The notes under the pieces are model-generated. The model was not told the origin of the DNA. It saw only the letters and a list, made by a program, of their open reading frames with translations, and searched no databases. Below are positions 1-8,393 of a stretch of DNA of 64,000 nt, piece by piece (position 1 is the first letter of the stretch; every line of letters starts with the position of its first letter). Origin of the DNA: JACCXG01 sp963785755 (GTDB lineage: Bacteria > Acidobacteriota > Vicinamibacteria > Vicinamibacterales > 2-12-FULL-66-21). Both the position numbers and the translations under genes were made by a program. The stretch covers positions 496,001-560,000 of the forward strand of contig CAWAXG010000039.1 of assembly GCA_963785755.1 (NCBI GenBank). The letters are read 5' to 3'.

Positions 1-360
1 GAAGTCTTCGGCGCCCTGCACGCGGTTGTTCGCCCAGGGCAGGATGGCGAGGAAGCCGTAGTTGCCGCCGAGGACCTTCTTCGTGGTCACGACATTGAGC
101 CCTATGCCGAACAACGCCGCGTCGAGGTTGCCGGTGAGGAGCTCGTTGCCATCGCCGTCCTTCACCGCATCAGCCGTGTAGAAGTACAACGGAATCGGCA
201 CGTACGCGCCCGGCGGCGCCTGCGATCCGGCCTTGAGACCGGCATCCCCCTTGATGTTGAACCCGTTCAATTGCGCGGCCGCCGTCGAGGGAAGCAGGAG
301 CAGTGCCGCGATCGCGGCGGCGGTCGTGATTGAGCAGCGACGAGGATGAACGTTGGTCAT
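1..360 (-). CDS. Predicted exported SphA/phenol-meta-type barrel protein, N-terminal part
   Basis: Only the first 120 residues are inside the window; the gene runs off at position 1. The ATG at 360 opens a clear signal peptide: a basic stretch (HPRRCS), a hydrophobic AAAIAALLLLP core and a TAAAQ cleavage region. The mature start (KGDAGLKAGSQAPPGAYVP, then PLYFYTAD and LDAALFGIGLNVV) resembles the family annotated as 'meta-pathway of phenol degradation' (COG4313/SphA), predicted outer-membrane beta-barrels of mostly unknown substrate. The family call rests on pattern memory and only part of the protein, so it is tentative; the exported nature is better supported. The next gene on the same strand (mltF-like) ends at 390, 30 bp upstream of this start, so the two could be cotranscribed. 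Confidence 0.5.
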   Translation of the reverse strand, partial: MTNVHPRRCSITTAAAIAALLLLPSTAAAQLNGFNIKGDAGLKAGSQAPPGAYVPIPLYFYTADAVKDGDGNELLTGNLDAALFGIGLNVVTTKKVLGGNYGFLAILPWANNRVQGAEDF

Positions 361-389
361 GTGTGCCGTTCCCTGAATGAAGCGCGTGT

Positions 390-1999
390 TCACTTGCGTT
401 TCTCGATATCCGCCTTCACGGCTCTGCGCTGGTCCATCTGAGCGCTGAGCAGACGATAGGTGACGTAGTACTTGTAGATGTTGCTGACGTAGGTGACCGT
501 TTCGCGGCCGATCCGTTCCGAGGCGATCCGCTCGACGTTGCCGAACCAGACGTTGGGATCGAGCCCCCGCTTCTCCGCCTCGCGCCGCAGCTGCCGCACG
601 CGTGCGGGGCCCGCGTTGTAGGACGCGAACGCCATGAGGCCCTTGTTCAACCTGTCCATCGGCTCATCCTTGAAGTACGTGTCGATCATGAACCGCATGT
701 ACTTCACGCCGGCGTGGATGTTGGCTTCGACCTCGGTGATGTTGCCGACCTTCAGTTCCTTGCCGGTCGCGGGCATGACCTGCATCACGCCGACCGCCCC
801 GACCGGGCTCTTGACGTTCTGGTCCAGCGTCGACTCCTGGTAGCCCTGCGCCGCCATCAGCAGGTAGTCGAGGTCGTACTGCTCCCCGTATTTCTCGAAC
901 AGCTTGACGACCGCCTGCAGCTTCCGGCGCTCGGCGTCGGCCGCGGCGTTCTTCGCGTACTTCACGTCCTTGAGATAGCGGCGTTCGAGCACATTGCGGA
1001 ACGCGTCGCCCTTTCCGTGCTTCCGGATCCACGTGTTGACGAGCTCCCGGAGCTTGGGGCTGTCTTTGCGGAACGCGATAGCCAGGCTGCCGCCCGAGCG
1101 GACCGCGAGGTCCGGGCGCACGGTGATGCCGGTGAAGACCTGCTTCCAGAACTCGGCCAGGTAGTCGTCCACGACGGTGATCGGCGCGAGGCCGGCGTTG
1201 ACCATCTCGAGCACGTCATCGTCTTCGAGGACGGCCGGGGCTTCGTTGAGCCTCACCGGTGGTTTGCCGCGTGCCTTCAGTTGCCCGTTGAGGCTGGTGA
1301 GGGTTTCGTAATAGGCGCTCGCCTTTTCGGACGAACACCTCCTGACCGGCCAGATCGTCCACCGTGGCGAGCGGCGGCGCGCCCGGTCCGGTGACCACGA
1401 CCTGGCTCACGTTGGTGCGGGTCGGCTCCGAGAAGGCCGCGAGTTTTTCCAGCTCGGGCCTGACCGTGACCATGGCCGCGACCATGTCGACCTTTCCGGT
1501 CGAGAGCGCGGGATGCAACTGTTCACGCGTCATCGGCACGATCACGACGTTTACCTTGAGGTTGCCGGTCTTCAGGTCGGCGTTCAGGTCGTTCTCGAAT
1601 GCCTTGAGGGCCTCGTAAGTGATCCCGCGCTCCTGACCCTTGTCGATGAAGTAGTGGGTGCGGTTGAACGTCACCGCCACGCGAATCATCCGGCGCTTGA
1701 TCATATCGTCGAGGTCGCCGGTGAACGGCCTGTCGATCAGGCCCCGCACGCCTTCCGGCAGGGCGTCGAACGGCGAGGGCGTGTCCGGGATCGGCGCGTC
1801 TCGCTCGGATCGCGGACGATGACGGTGACGGAGATGGTGACGCCGCCGGTGTCGTTGCGGCAGGTGTCGCCGCCGCCGGCGCGGCGGCCGTGCTGGCCGG
1901 CGCCTCCTGCTGCTGACCGCCGCAGGCCGTGACGAACGCCACAAACAGCAGAGCGACAACGCCGCGACAAATGGGAGACTGCATGGCTGAAGCCTTCAT
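390..1999 (-). CDS. mltF: MltF-like membrane-bound lytic transglycosylase (two frameshifts)
   Basis: Predicted peptidoglycan lytic transglycosylase of MltF architecture: an N-terminal lipoprotein signal (lipobox FVTAC followed by GGQQQ), an Ala/Pro/Ser linker, a periplasmic solute-binding-like domain (SBP_bac_3; MIKRRMIRVAVTFNRTHYF onward) and a C-terminal SLT domain. The SLT domain shows the catalytic-Glu region AAQGYQESTLD, the VGAVGVMQVMPATG motif and FASYNAGPARV. I choose ATG 1999 because it precedes the signal sequence and has AGAAAG just upstream. The reading frame breaks near 1795-1815 and at the A4 run 1324-1327 (one base too many relative to the continuing frame); both breaks are repaired by single-base changes, so assembly error is the likeliest explanation. 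A structured leader lies directly upstream (2000-2180). Confidence 0.82.
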
Positions 2000-2180
2000 C
2001 TTTCTTCTCAGTTGTGTTCGACGGGTGCACGCACCGCTGAGGGCGGTCGCACCCGGCGATTCACCCTGATAACGGGCAAAGTCCAACCAGGCCCGTGTCT
2101 TCATGCTAGGCAAGACTGCCGCCAGCTCCCGCTGTCACGGCAGCGTAGAAAACGGCCGGATTCTGTGAGGAAGCGCCGCC
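2000..2180 (-). promoter_or_regulatory. Structured 5' leader of the mltF-like gene (possible riboswitch, unproven)
   Basis: No gene is evident between 2000 and 2354. Reading the minus strand, an inverted repeat CGGGTGC/GCACCCG (2049-2055 and 2022-2028) encloses a second stem ACCGCC/GCGGT, just upstream of the start codon. Slightly further upstream is GGGTGAATC (around 2064-2073), a string also found in ydaO/c-di-AMP riboswitches, which commonly control cell-wall hydrolases. I do not see the conserved 3' CAGCTAACC element of that class, so the riboswitch idea is speculative. The rest of the gap to 2354 shows nothing I recognise. Confidence 0.25.
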
Positions 2181-2354
2181 GATCCTCCATGAGGCTGGCG
2201 GGACCCTGCGAGGCGATCACAACGGGCTGTGACTGCCGGGCTCGGCCCCCTACCCACACATCAAGCCCGGCCAGGAGTTCACGGGGTATTGAGCCGTCGA
2301 TTCAAGAGCGCGCTCGCGCTGCAGCGAACAAGCAAGTGCCGCTGCGCGGGCGCG

Positions 2355-2744
2355 TCAACGCTTGCGTGGCCGCGCCTTCTTGACGGCCCTTGCATCCGTT
2401 TTCGCGGATGCGCTGGTCTTGCGCGTGCGCTCCTTGGGCGCGCGCCGTCGCCACGCGGCTTCGAGCGCCGTGCGGATCGACCGCTTGCGCGCGGCCTCGA
2501 GATTCACCATTGTGGCGCCGCCGCGTCCCCAGGCCCCTTTGGCCGGCGCGAACACGTCCGGCTCAGCATGGACGACGAGCATCTGCTCGTCAGGCGTCAG
2601 CGCAACCATGCCCCATCCCGGGCCGGGATACCGCAGCGTGGCGAAAATCTTCCCGCCGACGCGGAAGTCGGGATGATCCATGTGGGACGCCTCGATGACG
2701 CCCGCCAAGCTCAACGCCATGGCGCGGAATTCGTCTTCGGTCAT
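2355..2744 (-). CDS. MmcQ/YjbR family protein
   Basis: A 129-residue protein of the MmcQ/YjbR (CyaY-like fold) family. It begins MTEDEFRAMALSLAGV, followed by IEASHMDHPDFRVGGKIFA and a segment around GWGMVALTPDEQ, the order expected for this family, which often acts as a small DNA-binding protein or is of unknown role. The C-terminal 30 residues are strongly basic (RRRAPKERTRKTSAS, then KKARPRKR), a disordered tail that would suit nucleic-acid contact. It is intact and stands alone, divergent from the DtxR-like gene. Confidence 0.8.
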   Translation of the reverse strand: MTEDEFRAMALSLAGVIEASHMDHPDFRVGGKIFATLRYPGPGWGMVALTPDEQMLVVHAEPDVFAPAKGAWGRGGATMVNLEAARKRSIRTALEAAWRRRAPKERTRKTSASAKTDARAVKKARPRKR

Positions 2745-2888
2745 TGGGACAGGCCCCCTTTGTGGCTGCCGCGATACTCTCGCATTCGCGCGCGTGTTGG
2801 AAGATCGCCGTCACCTTCCTCCAGCCACTGCGAATTCCTCCCGGTCCTTCGCGTCGCGCGACCAAAGATAGACACGTCAACCATCTGT

Positions 2889-3437
2889 ATGGTATATCAA
2901 TCAAACCCCATGGATACGTGGAAGGAATTCGAAGCCAACGAGCTGACCCACAGCGGCGCTCATCATCTGCTGGCCATTTTCGAAGTCGGCGAGGCGTATG
3001 GCGGCTGGGCGCGCGTGTCCGACATTGCCCGGCGCCTCAACATCACGCGGGGCAGCGTCTCGATCAACCTGCGGACGCTGAAGAAACGCGGCTGGGTCCA
3101 GACCGACGAGCATCGTCTCGTGAAGTTGTCACCGAAGGGACTCAAGATCGTGCACTCGGTCATGGCGAAACGCGTGATCGTCAGGACCTTTCTGTGCGGT
3201 GTGCTGGGCATTCCCGAATCGCAAGCCGAAATCGACAGTTGCAAGATCGAGCATCTGATCAGCCATTCGACCGGCGAGCGGCTCGTGCACTTTCTGCAAT
3301 TCCTGACGTCCGGAGCGCCGGTGAGCCGGCAGTTGGTCAAGCAGTTTCGCTCGTTCGAGGCGTCCTGTCCCGAAAATCGCACGTGCAGCGTCTGCAATGG
3401 GCACTGTCTGATTGATGAACTCAAATATGCCACCTAG
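2889..3437 (+). CDS. DtxR/MntR-type metal-dependent repressor with C-terminal four-Cys motif
   Basis: Predicted iron-responsive transcription factor. The N-terminal winged helix includes RVSDIARRLNITRGSVSIN as the helix-turn-helix, followed by the wing LKKRGWVQTDEHRLVKLSP. The dimerisation domain keeps the primary metal site CKIEH (Cys-x-x-Glu-His, as in DtxR/IdeR rather than the Glu-x-x-Glu-His of MntR). The ancillary-site residues of DtxR do not look conserved (AKRVIVR where DtxR has KHRLAER). There is no SH3-like domain; instead the tail carries Cys160, 166, 169 and 173 (CPENRTCSVCNGHC), a possible Zn or Fe-S ligand set. ATG 2889 or ATG 2910 could start it; neither has a good ribosome site, so leaderless translation is possible. 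It overlaps the ferritin-like gene by 23 bp. Confidence 0.85.
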   Translation: MVYQSNPMDTWKEFEANELTHSGAHHLLAIFEVGEAYGGWARVSDIARRLNITRGSVSINLRTLKKRGWVQTDEHRLVKLSPKGLKIVHSVMAKRVIVRTFLCGVLGIPESQAEIDSCKIEHLISHSTGERLVHFLQFLTSGAPVSRQLVKQFRSFEASCPENRTCSVCNGHCLIDELKYAT

Positions 3438-3915
3438 CGAGAGGACACCAGGCGCCGGCAGCGATAGCGAAATCATCGAAGAGCTGAATCGGTTGATGGC
3501 GGAAGAAGCAGAGGCGTGTCTGCGGTACTTTCAGATGCGGTTTCGCCTGCGCGAGAAGGACTATCAGGCCGCGGCGCCGTTCTTCGAGGACGCGATCAAG
3601 GAAACCCTGGAGCATGCGGACTCGATCGCCCACCAGATTCGGGCACTGGGCCACATCCCGACGCTGCGAATCAACCTGTCGCTGGGTGGTGATCGGATGC
3701 GCCTGGAGACGGCCCTGGCCGAGGCGCTCGACGTCGAGCAACAGGCGCTCGATGCGTACAAGGATTTTCTCCCGCGTGTCGCCGGCGATCCGGTGCTGGA
3801 GGAGTTCATCCGTCGCCAGGTCGAGGTGGAAACCGAACACGTGAAGGAGATCCGTGATTTCGTGCACGCCAGGGGCACGGTGAAGCTGGTGTCCAAGCCG
3901 AAGGCTGGGACGTGA
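3415..3915 (+). CDS. Ferritin-like (bacterioferritin-type) di-iron protein
   Basis: A 166-residue four-helix-bundle protein of the ferritin/bacterioferritin superfamily, likely for iron storage or detoxification. Helix A carries LNRLMAEEAEACLRYF, helix B AIKETLEHADSIAHQIRALG, helix C ALDVEQQALDAYKDF and helix D RRQVEVETEHVKEIRDF. The second ExxH pair (E139/H142) is perfect; the first is imperfect (ETLEH with Thr at the usual Glu position), so the ferroxidase centre may be altered. The start codon lies inside the end of the DtxR-like gene (possible starts TTG 3412, ATG 3415, ATG 3427), indicating translational coupling with its probable regulator. The perfect palindrome GATCACGTGATC spans 3914-3925, right at the stop codon. 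Confidence 0.8.
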   Translation: MNSNMPPSERTPGAGSDSEIIEELNRLMAEEAEACLRYFQMRFRLREKDYQAAAPFFEDAIKETLEHADSIAHQIRALGHIPTLRINLSLGGDRMRLETALAEALDVEQQALDAYKDFLPRVAGDPVLEEFIRRQVEVETEHVKEIRDFVHARGTVKLVSKPKAGT

Positions 3916-3958
3916 TCACGTGATCGGGTAACCGACGAATCGAGGGTTCTCAACAAAG

Positions 3959-3985
3959 CCCGCCGGTGCTGTGAACACCGACGGG
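3959..3985 (+). terminator. Hairpin between ferritin-like gene and TonB receptor
   Basis: CCCG-C-CGGTG, a 7-nt loop, then CACCG-A-CGGG forms a 9-pair stem with one internal mismatch. There is no T-run after it, so it could be an attenuator, a processing site or part of the receptor's leader rather than a classical Rho-independent terminator. Confidence 0.3.
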
Positions 3986-4103
3986 CCCGGTCGAACAGAA
4001 GGTCTGGGCAGACCGTTTTCTTGCCACTCGCTTGCGCGCTGGCGCGTCCGACACGCTCATAGTACGGACGGGCAGCTACCGGCGCAAGTGGGAGAGGGGT
4101 GCT

Positions 4104-6476
4104 ATGCGTCGCTGGTTGTCGTGTGCTGTCTTGTGCGTATCACTGCCGTCCGCTGTCCTTCGTGCGGCCCCCATCGCTCGCGCGGATGAAGGCGGTCACC
4201 AATCCGCGTCGCTCGCGGTCGTCCGCGGACGCGTCCTCGACTCCAGCGGCGCCGCGATCGCTGGAGCTCGAGTGATGGTGACGCCCGACCATCCTGGTGC
4301 ACCGCTGTCTGCCGTGACCAATCAGCAGGGTGAGTTCGAGATCCCGTTGACCCCGGGTGGCTATACCGTCAGGGTGAGCGCGAACGGTTTCGTCGACGCC
4401 TCCCGTCGCGTCACCGTGAGCCAGGGAGCGACGACCGCCGCGGACTTCGCGCTCGCGGTCGCTGGCATTCAAGAATCGGTCCGCGTCGAGGCCGCGAGCG
4501 GCTACTCGACTCCGGCCGTTTCGTCCGCGACGAAGACGACGACACCGCTGCGAGATGTTCCCCAGGCCGTCACCGTCGTCACGAGTGCCCTGATCGCCGA
4601 TCAACGCATGTCCAGCATGGCGGACGTGACCAGGTACATGCCGGGCGTTGGCTTCGCTCAGGGTGAAGGCAATCGGGACACGCCTATCCTGCGAGGCAAC
4701 AGCTCGACGTCGGATTTCTTCGTCGATGGCGTTCGCGATGACGTGCAGTACTTCCGCGATGTCTACAACGTCGATCGCGTGGAAGCACTGAAGGGGCCGA
4801 ACGCGATGATCTTCGGCCGCGGCGGCGTCGGCGGCGTGATCAACCGCGTGACGCGGCAGGCCGGCTGGGGGCAGTCGCGTGAAGCCTCGTTGCAATTCGG
4901 ATCGTGGGACAACAAGCGATTCACCGCGGACGTTGGCCGCGGCCTCAACCAATCGGTTGCCCTTCGCGCCACCGCGCTGTTCGAGAACTCCGACTCCTAC
5001 CGCCATGGCACCGGCGTCGAGCGCTACGGCTTCAATCCCACCGTCGCATTCCGGGTTGGACCAGACACGACGCTCCGCGCAAGTTATGAATTCTTCCACG
5101 ATGAGCGGATCGCCGACCGCGGCATCTCGTCGTTCAACGGGCGTCCCGTCGAAGCGGATCCCGGCACGTTCTTCGGCGATCCGTCGCGGAGTCCGACGGA
5201 GGCAACTGTCAATTTCGTCTCGTCGGTGGTCGAGCACCGGTTCAGCCCTCGAATCACACTCAGGAATCGCCTCAGCTACGGCGACTACGACAAGTTCTAC
5301 CAGAACGTCTTTCCTGGCGCCGTGAATGCCGCCGCCACGACGGTCGCGATTTCGGCTTACAACAATGCGACGACCCGACAGAATCTGTTCAACCAGACCG
5401 ACCTGATTGTCTCGGCGCAGACGGCGCGATTCGGCCATACGCTGCTCTTCGGCACCGAGTTCGGGCGTCAGGAGACGGACAATTTTCGTCAGACGGGATT
5501 CTTCTCGAGCCTTGGCGCCAATGTGACGAGCGTCAATGCACCGCTGACCGCGCCGACGATCTCGTTGCCCGTGGAGTTCCGTCAGAACGCCACGGACGCG
5601 GACAACCACGGCGTCACGACTATCGCCTCGGTCTATGCGCAGGACCAGATCGTCCTGACGTCACGAGTCCAGGCGGTCGTCGGCCTCAGGTTCGACAGCT
5701 TCAACGCCGACGTGACCAACAACCGGACGGCGACCGACTTCACGAGCGACGACGGCGTTCTGTCGCCGCGGGTGGGACTGATTTACAAGCCCGTTCTGCC
5801 GCTGTCCCTGTACGGCAGCTACAGCCTGACCTACCTGCCGCGGGCGGGCGAACAACTGTCGTCGCTCTCGCTGACGAATCAGGCGCTCGATCCCGAAGAG
5901 TTCCGCAACTACGAATTCGGTGCGAAGTGGGACGTCGTCCGGTCCTTCTCGTTCACGGCGGCGCTGTACCGTCTCGATCGTGGCAACGTCATCGTGCCCG
6001 ATCCCGACGATCCGGCGAGCTCGATCCTGGTCGACGCGCAGCGAACCAAGGGACTGGAGCTCGGGCTGAACGGGCAGATCACGCGCGCATGGAGCATGGC
6101 GGGCGGCTATGCCTATCAGGACGGCGAGATTACGCGGTCCATTTCCGCGACGGCGCAGGCTGGAGCGGTGCTCGCCCAACTGCCGAAGCACTCGTTCTCG
6201 CTGTGGAACAAGTACGACGTCACGCCTCGTCTGGCGGCCGCCCTTGGCGTGATCTACCGGAGCGACGTGTTCACCTCGACGGACAACCTCGTCGTGCTGC
6301 CCAGCTGGGCCCGCGTGGATGCCGCCGTCTACTACAATCTGACGTCGACGGTCCGCGCCCAGGTCAATATCGAGAACCTGTTCGATGAGAACTACTATCT
6401 CAATGCCCACAGCAACACGAACATCACACCCGGCTCGCCGCGAGCGATTCGACTCGCGCTGACCACGCGGTTCTAA
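4104..6476 (+). CDS. TonB-dependent siderophore receptor with carboxypeptidase-regulatory-like N-domain
   Basis: A 790-residue outer-membrane receptor, full length and intact. The order is: signal peptide (MRRWLSCAVLCVSLPSAVL, cleavage near ARADE), a beta-sandwich of the carboxypeptidase-regulatory type (about residues 38-118, VVRGRVLDSSGAAIAGARV), the plug domain (DVPQAVTVVTSALIADQRM, FVDGVRDDVQYFRD, VEALKGPNAMIFGRGGVGG) and a long beta-barrel ending in a terminal aromatic residue (LALTTRF). The plug sequence is typical of ferric-siderophore receptors of the FhuA/Fiu type. I choose ATG 4104 because GGAGAGGGG sits 4 bases upstream and the signal peptide starts there. With the regulator and ferritin-like gene just upstream it forms an iron-uptake block; I could not see a convincing DtxR-type operator. 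Confidence 0.92.
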   Translation: MRRWLSCAVLCVSLPSAVLRAAPIARADEGGHQSASLAVVRGRVLDSSGAAIAGARVMVTPDHPGAPLSAVTNQQGEFEIPLTPGGYTVRVSANGFVDASRRVTVSQGATTAADFALAVAGIQESVRVEAASGYSTPAVSSATKTTTPLRDVPQAVTVVTSALIADQRMSSMADVTRYMPGVGFAQGEGNRDTPILRGNSSTSDFFVDGVRDDVQYFRDVYNVDRVEALKGPNAMIFGRGGVGGVINRVTRQAGWGQSREASLQFGSWDNKRFTADVGRGLNQSVALRATALFENSDSYRHGTGVERYGFNPTVAFRVGPDTTLRASYEFFHDERIADRGISSFNGRPVEADPGTFFGDPSRSPTEATVNFVSSVVEHRFSPRITLRNRLSYGDYDKFYQNVFPGAVNAAATTVAISAYNNATTRQNLFNQTDLIVSAQTARFGHTLLFGTEFGRQETDNFRQTGFFSSLGANVTSVNAPLTAPTISLPVEFRQNATDADNHGVTTIASVYAQDQIVLTSRVQAVVGLRFDSFNADVTNNRTATDFTSDDGVLSPRVGLIYKPVLPLSLYGSYSLTYLPRAGEQLSSLSLTNQALDPEEFRNYEFGAKWDVVRSFSFTAALYRLDRGNVIVPDPDDPASSILVDAQRTKGLELGLNGQITRAWSMAGGYAYQDGEITRSISATAQAGAVLAQLPKHSFSLWNKYDVTPRLAAALGVIYRSDVFTSTDNLVVLPSWARVDAAVYYNLTSTVRAQVNIENLFDENYYLNAHSNTNITPGSPRAIRLALTTRF

Positions 6477-6496
6477 AAAGTTACCACGAACCCCAT

Positions 6497-6568
6497 CAAT
6501 TCCAATTTCCAACCTCCAACTCTCAAGCTGGTCCTATTTGGGAGTTGGGAGTTGGAGATTGGGAGTTG
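6497..6568 (+). repeat. Inverted GGGAGTTGG-type repeat after the TonB receptor gene
   Basis: The left arm (6497-6526, CCAATTTCCAACCTCCAAC and flanks) is largely complementary to the right arm (6538-6568, which repeats GGGAGTT three times). It can fold into a long imperfect hairpin 20 bp after the receptor stop codon and may act as a terminator. The same pentameric GGGAGTTGG text recurs at 10850-10920, 23130-23150, 24699-24820 and in copy C near 54660. Confidence 0.6.
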
Positions 6569-6660
6569 ATCGCTTTTCGACAGGCCAGCGCCTCGGTCGA
6601 CCGACATATACTGCCTACGATTGAGGCGACGGTCTGCCGGAAACCGGTACTGGAGGGCGC

Positions 6661-7629
6661 ATGACACGCGCGCGAGTGGTCGTCCTGGCGGGCGCATCTC
6701 TGCTGGCTGCGGGAGCGATCGTAGCGTCACCCGCCGAGCAGGCGGCCGTGCGCATCACCAAGGACCCGCAGGGCTACTGGTTCACCGACGGCGACGTCAA
6801 AGTCCTGTTCTATCAGGCCGAGCGAAAATCGCTGCCCGACGGCCAGGCTGCGCGGTCGAACTACTTTCATCCGCTCTACGATCTGGACGGGAACGTCCTG
6901 ACTGAGGACTTCCCCAAGGACCACATCCATCACCGCGGCATCTTCTGGGCCTGGCACCAGGTGCGGGTCAGTGGCACGGTGGTGCAGGACCAGTGGAGCA
7001 ACCGCGACTCGTTCTGGACCGTGCAGGACGCCAGGATTGATTCCGATGACCGCTCCGCATCGCTCGCGCTTCGCGTCGTCTGGGAATCGCCGCGGTTCAC
7101 GGATGCCCAGGGCGGGCGCCGGCCCTTCGTCGAGGAGCGGAGCGTCACGCGCGTCCACCGGGCGGAGGGCGCGATTCGCAAGATCGACTTCCACCAGCAG
7201 CTGACGGCACTCGTCGATGGCGTCGAGATCGGCGGATCGGAAGACGCCAAGGGCTACGGCGGCTTCTCGTACCGCGTCGTGATGCCGCCCGACATCCGCT
7301 TCACGGGCGTGCAGGGCGACGTCTCGCCGATTGAGAATGCCGTCAGTCCGAGCCCGTGGATGGACGTGTCGGGAAGTTATGGAGGTTCGGGCAAGAGCGG
7401 CCTGACGGTCCTGACGCATCCGAGCACGACGGGTTTTCCGCAGCCCTGGATCCTCCGCGCACGCAGCAGCATGCAGAACGCCGTCTACCCCGGCCGGCAG
7501 CCGACCGCCATTCCGCGCGACCGGCCGGTGATCCTGCGCTATCGCATCGTGCTGCATCGCGGCGAGCTCGCGCCCGCCGACATCGGACGCCTGCAGGCGG
7601 AATACGCGGGGGAGAGCATCGCGCAGTGA
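6661..7629 (+). CDS. PmoA-like DUF6807 family protein
   Basis: A 322-residue secreted protein of the 'methane oxygenase PmoA' (DUF6807) family, which in spite of its name is unrelated to methane monooxygenase and is common next to carbohydrate genes in Acidobacteriota and Planctomycetota. There is a signal peptide (VVVLAGASLLAAGAIVASP). Family hallmarks are RSNYFHPLYDLDGNVLTEDF, then DHIHHRGIFWAWHQV, and GKSGLTVLTHPS towards the end. GGAGGGC precedes ATG 6661 at good spacing. The function is not established; the His-rich DHIHHRG segment suggests a metal or carbohydrate site (inference). Confidence 0.85.
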   Translation: MTRARVVVLAGASLLAAGAIVASPAEQAAVRITKDPQGYWFTDGDVKVLFYQAERKSLPDGQAARSNYFHPLYDLDGNVLTEDFPKDHIHHRGIFWAWHQVRVSGTVVQDQWSNRDSFWTVQDARIDSDDRSASLALRVVWESPRFTDAQGGRRPFVEERSVTRVHRAEGAIRKIDFHQQLTALVDGVEIGGSEDAKGYGGFSYRVVMPPDIRFTGVQGDVSPIENAVSPSPWMDVSGSYGGSGKSGLTVLTHPSTTGFPQPWILRARSSMQNAVYPGRQPTAIPRDRPVILRYRIVLHRGELAPADIGRLQAEYAGESIAQ

Positions 7630-7647
7630 GCGGCCGTCAACGGGGCG

Positions 7648-8055
7648 CTACCAGACGGCGCGCACGGTGCCCGACTCGCGGATGAGGGTGTCCCGGGTGA
7701 TGAGCGGCAATCCGATCGATTGCGCCGCGGCGACGATCAGGCCGTCGAACGGATCGCGGGTGAATCTGAGCTCGTCGGCGAGAAAGATCTGATCCGCCGT
7801 CAGGTCCAGCGGCTGAAACGCCGGGTTGCTGAAGAGATCGTCGAAGAAGGCGCGAACGCTCCGCCGCAGGTTGATGCGCGCGACGCGCGCGAGCAGGCTG
7901 CACTCCCACATCACCGCGGCAGGCACATACAGGGTGGCCTCGCGGCGTTCGCATCGCTCGAACAAGGCGGCCGCCTTGCTGCCGAGATGTCCGCTGCCGG
8001 CCGCGTGAAACAACAGTGGGTGCGTGTCCGTCACCGCGCTGGCGAGGTCAGCCAC
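7648..8055 (-). CDS. vapC: VapC-type PIN-domain toxin
   Basis: A 135-residue PIN-domain ribonuclease, the toxin half of a type II toxin-antitoxin pair. The four acidic residues of the active site are visible: D10 (AVTDTHPLL), E51 (VMWECSLL), D104 (DPFDGLIVAAA) and D122 (LITRDTLI). Overall length and order match the VapC family. The start codon overlaps the end of the upstream antitoxin-like gene by 8 bp, so the two are cotranslated. The RNA target cannot be deduced from sequence. Confidence 0.88.
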   Translation of the reverse strand: MADLASAVTDTHPLLFHAAGSGHLGSKAAALFERCERREATLYVPAAVMWECSLLARVARINLRRSVRAFFDDLFSNPAFQPLDLTADQIFLADELRFTRDPFDGLIVAAAQSIGLPLITRDTLIRESGTVRAVW

Positions 8056-8365
8056 GACGCGTTCGACGTCCCTTCCCGCCGGATCGATACGCCGTGCGCC
8101 GCTCCGCGACCATCAACGGCCGCGCGAGCGACGCCTGAAACAGCGCGTGCACCGCCGCATCCGCCCCCTCGAGCAACGGATCGGAGGAGTCGATATCGAT
8201 GGTGCCCGCGACCGACCGCGTCGGACCTGTCCGCCCGGCAGCCCGGGCGGCGCTAACGATCTGATCGATCAGCTCGCTCATGCTCTCGCCCGCCGCGACA
8301 GACCGCCCCTTCAACCACGTCAGGTTATCGGTGGTCAGCGTCAGTGATACTGCCTTTTTGCCCAT
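8048..8365 (-). CDS. Antitoxin-like partner of VapC
   Basis: A 105-residue protein immediately upstream of, and overlapping, the PIN toxin. The N-terminus (KKAVSLTLTTDNLTWLKGR, then MSELIDQIVSAAR) has the short beta-strand plus two-helix look of a ribbon-helix-helix (CopG/Arc) DNA-binding domain. The middle is acidic (IDIDSSDPLLEGADAA) and the tail basic (RRTAYRSGGKGRRTRRG), as expected for a segment that wraps the toxin. The antitoxin role is inferred mainly from position, overlap and the palindromic operator 9 bp upstream. Confidence 0.75.
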   Translation of the reverse strand: MGKKAVSLTLTTDNLTWLKGRSVAAGESMSELIDQIVSAARAAGRTGPTRSVAGTIDIDSSDPLLEGADAAVHALFQASLARPLMVAERRTAYRSGGKGRRTRRG

Positions 8366-8373
8366 AGGCTATG

Positions 8374-8393
8374 TTTATAGTATACACTATAAA
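8374..8393. promoter_or_regulatory. Palindromic operator of the VapBC-type module
   Basis: TTTATAGT-ATAC-ACTATAAA is a perfect 8-bp inverted repeat with a 4-bp spacer, in a locally AT-rich stretch just upstream of the antitoxin start (8365). Such palindromes are the usual autoregulatory sites for ribbon-helix-helix antitoxins; the assignment is by position and symmetry. Confidence 0.7.

Noticed and set aside
2229..2888. N-terminal extension of the DtxR-like gene (open frame from 2229)
   Set aside because: The first 220 residues are Arg/Pro-rich shadow of the MmcQ/YjbR gene on the other strand; the conserved winged helix begins after ATG 2889/2910.
4140..5609. A 489-codon open frame antisense to the TonB receptor
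   Set aside because: Low-complexity Arg-rich shadow of a clearly coding plus-strand gene; no motifs, no start signals.
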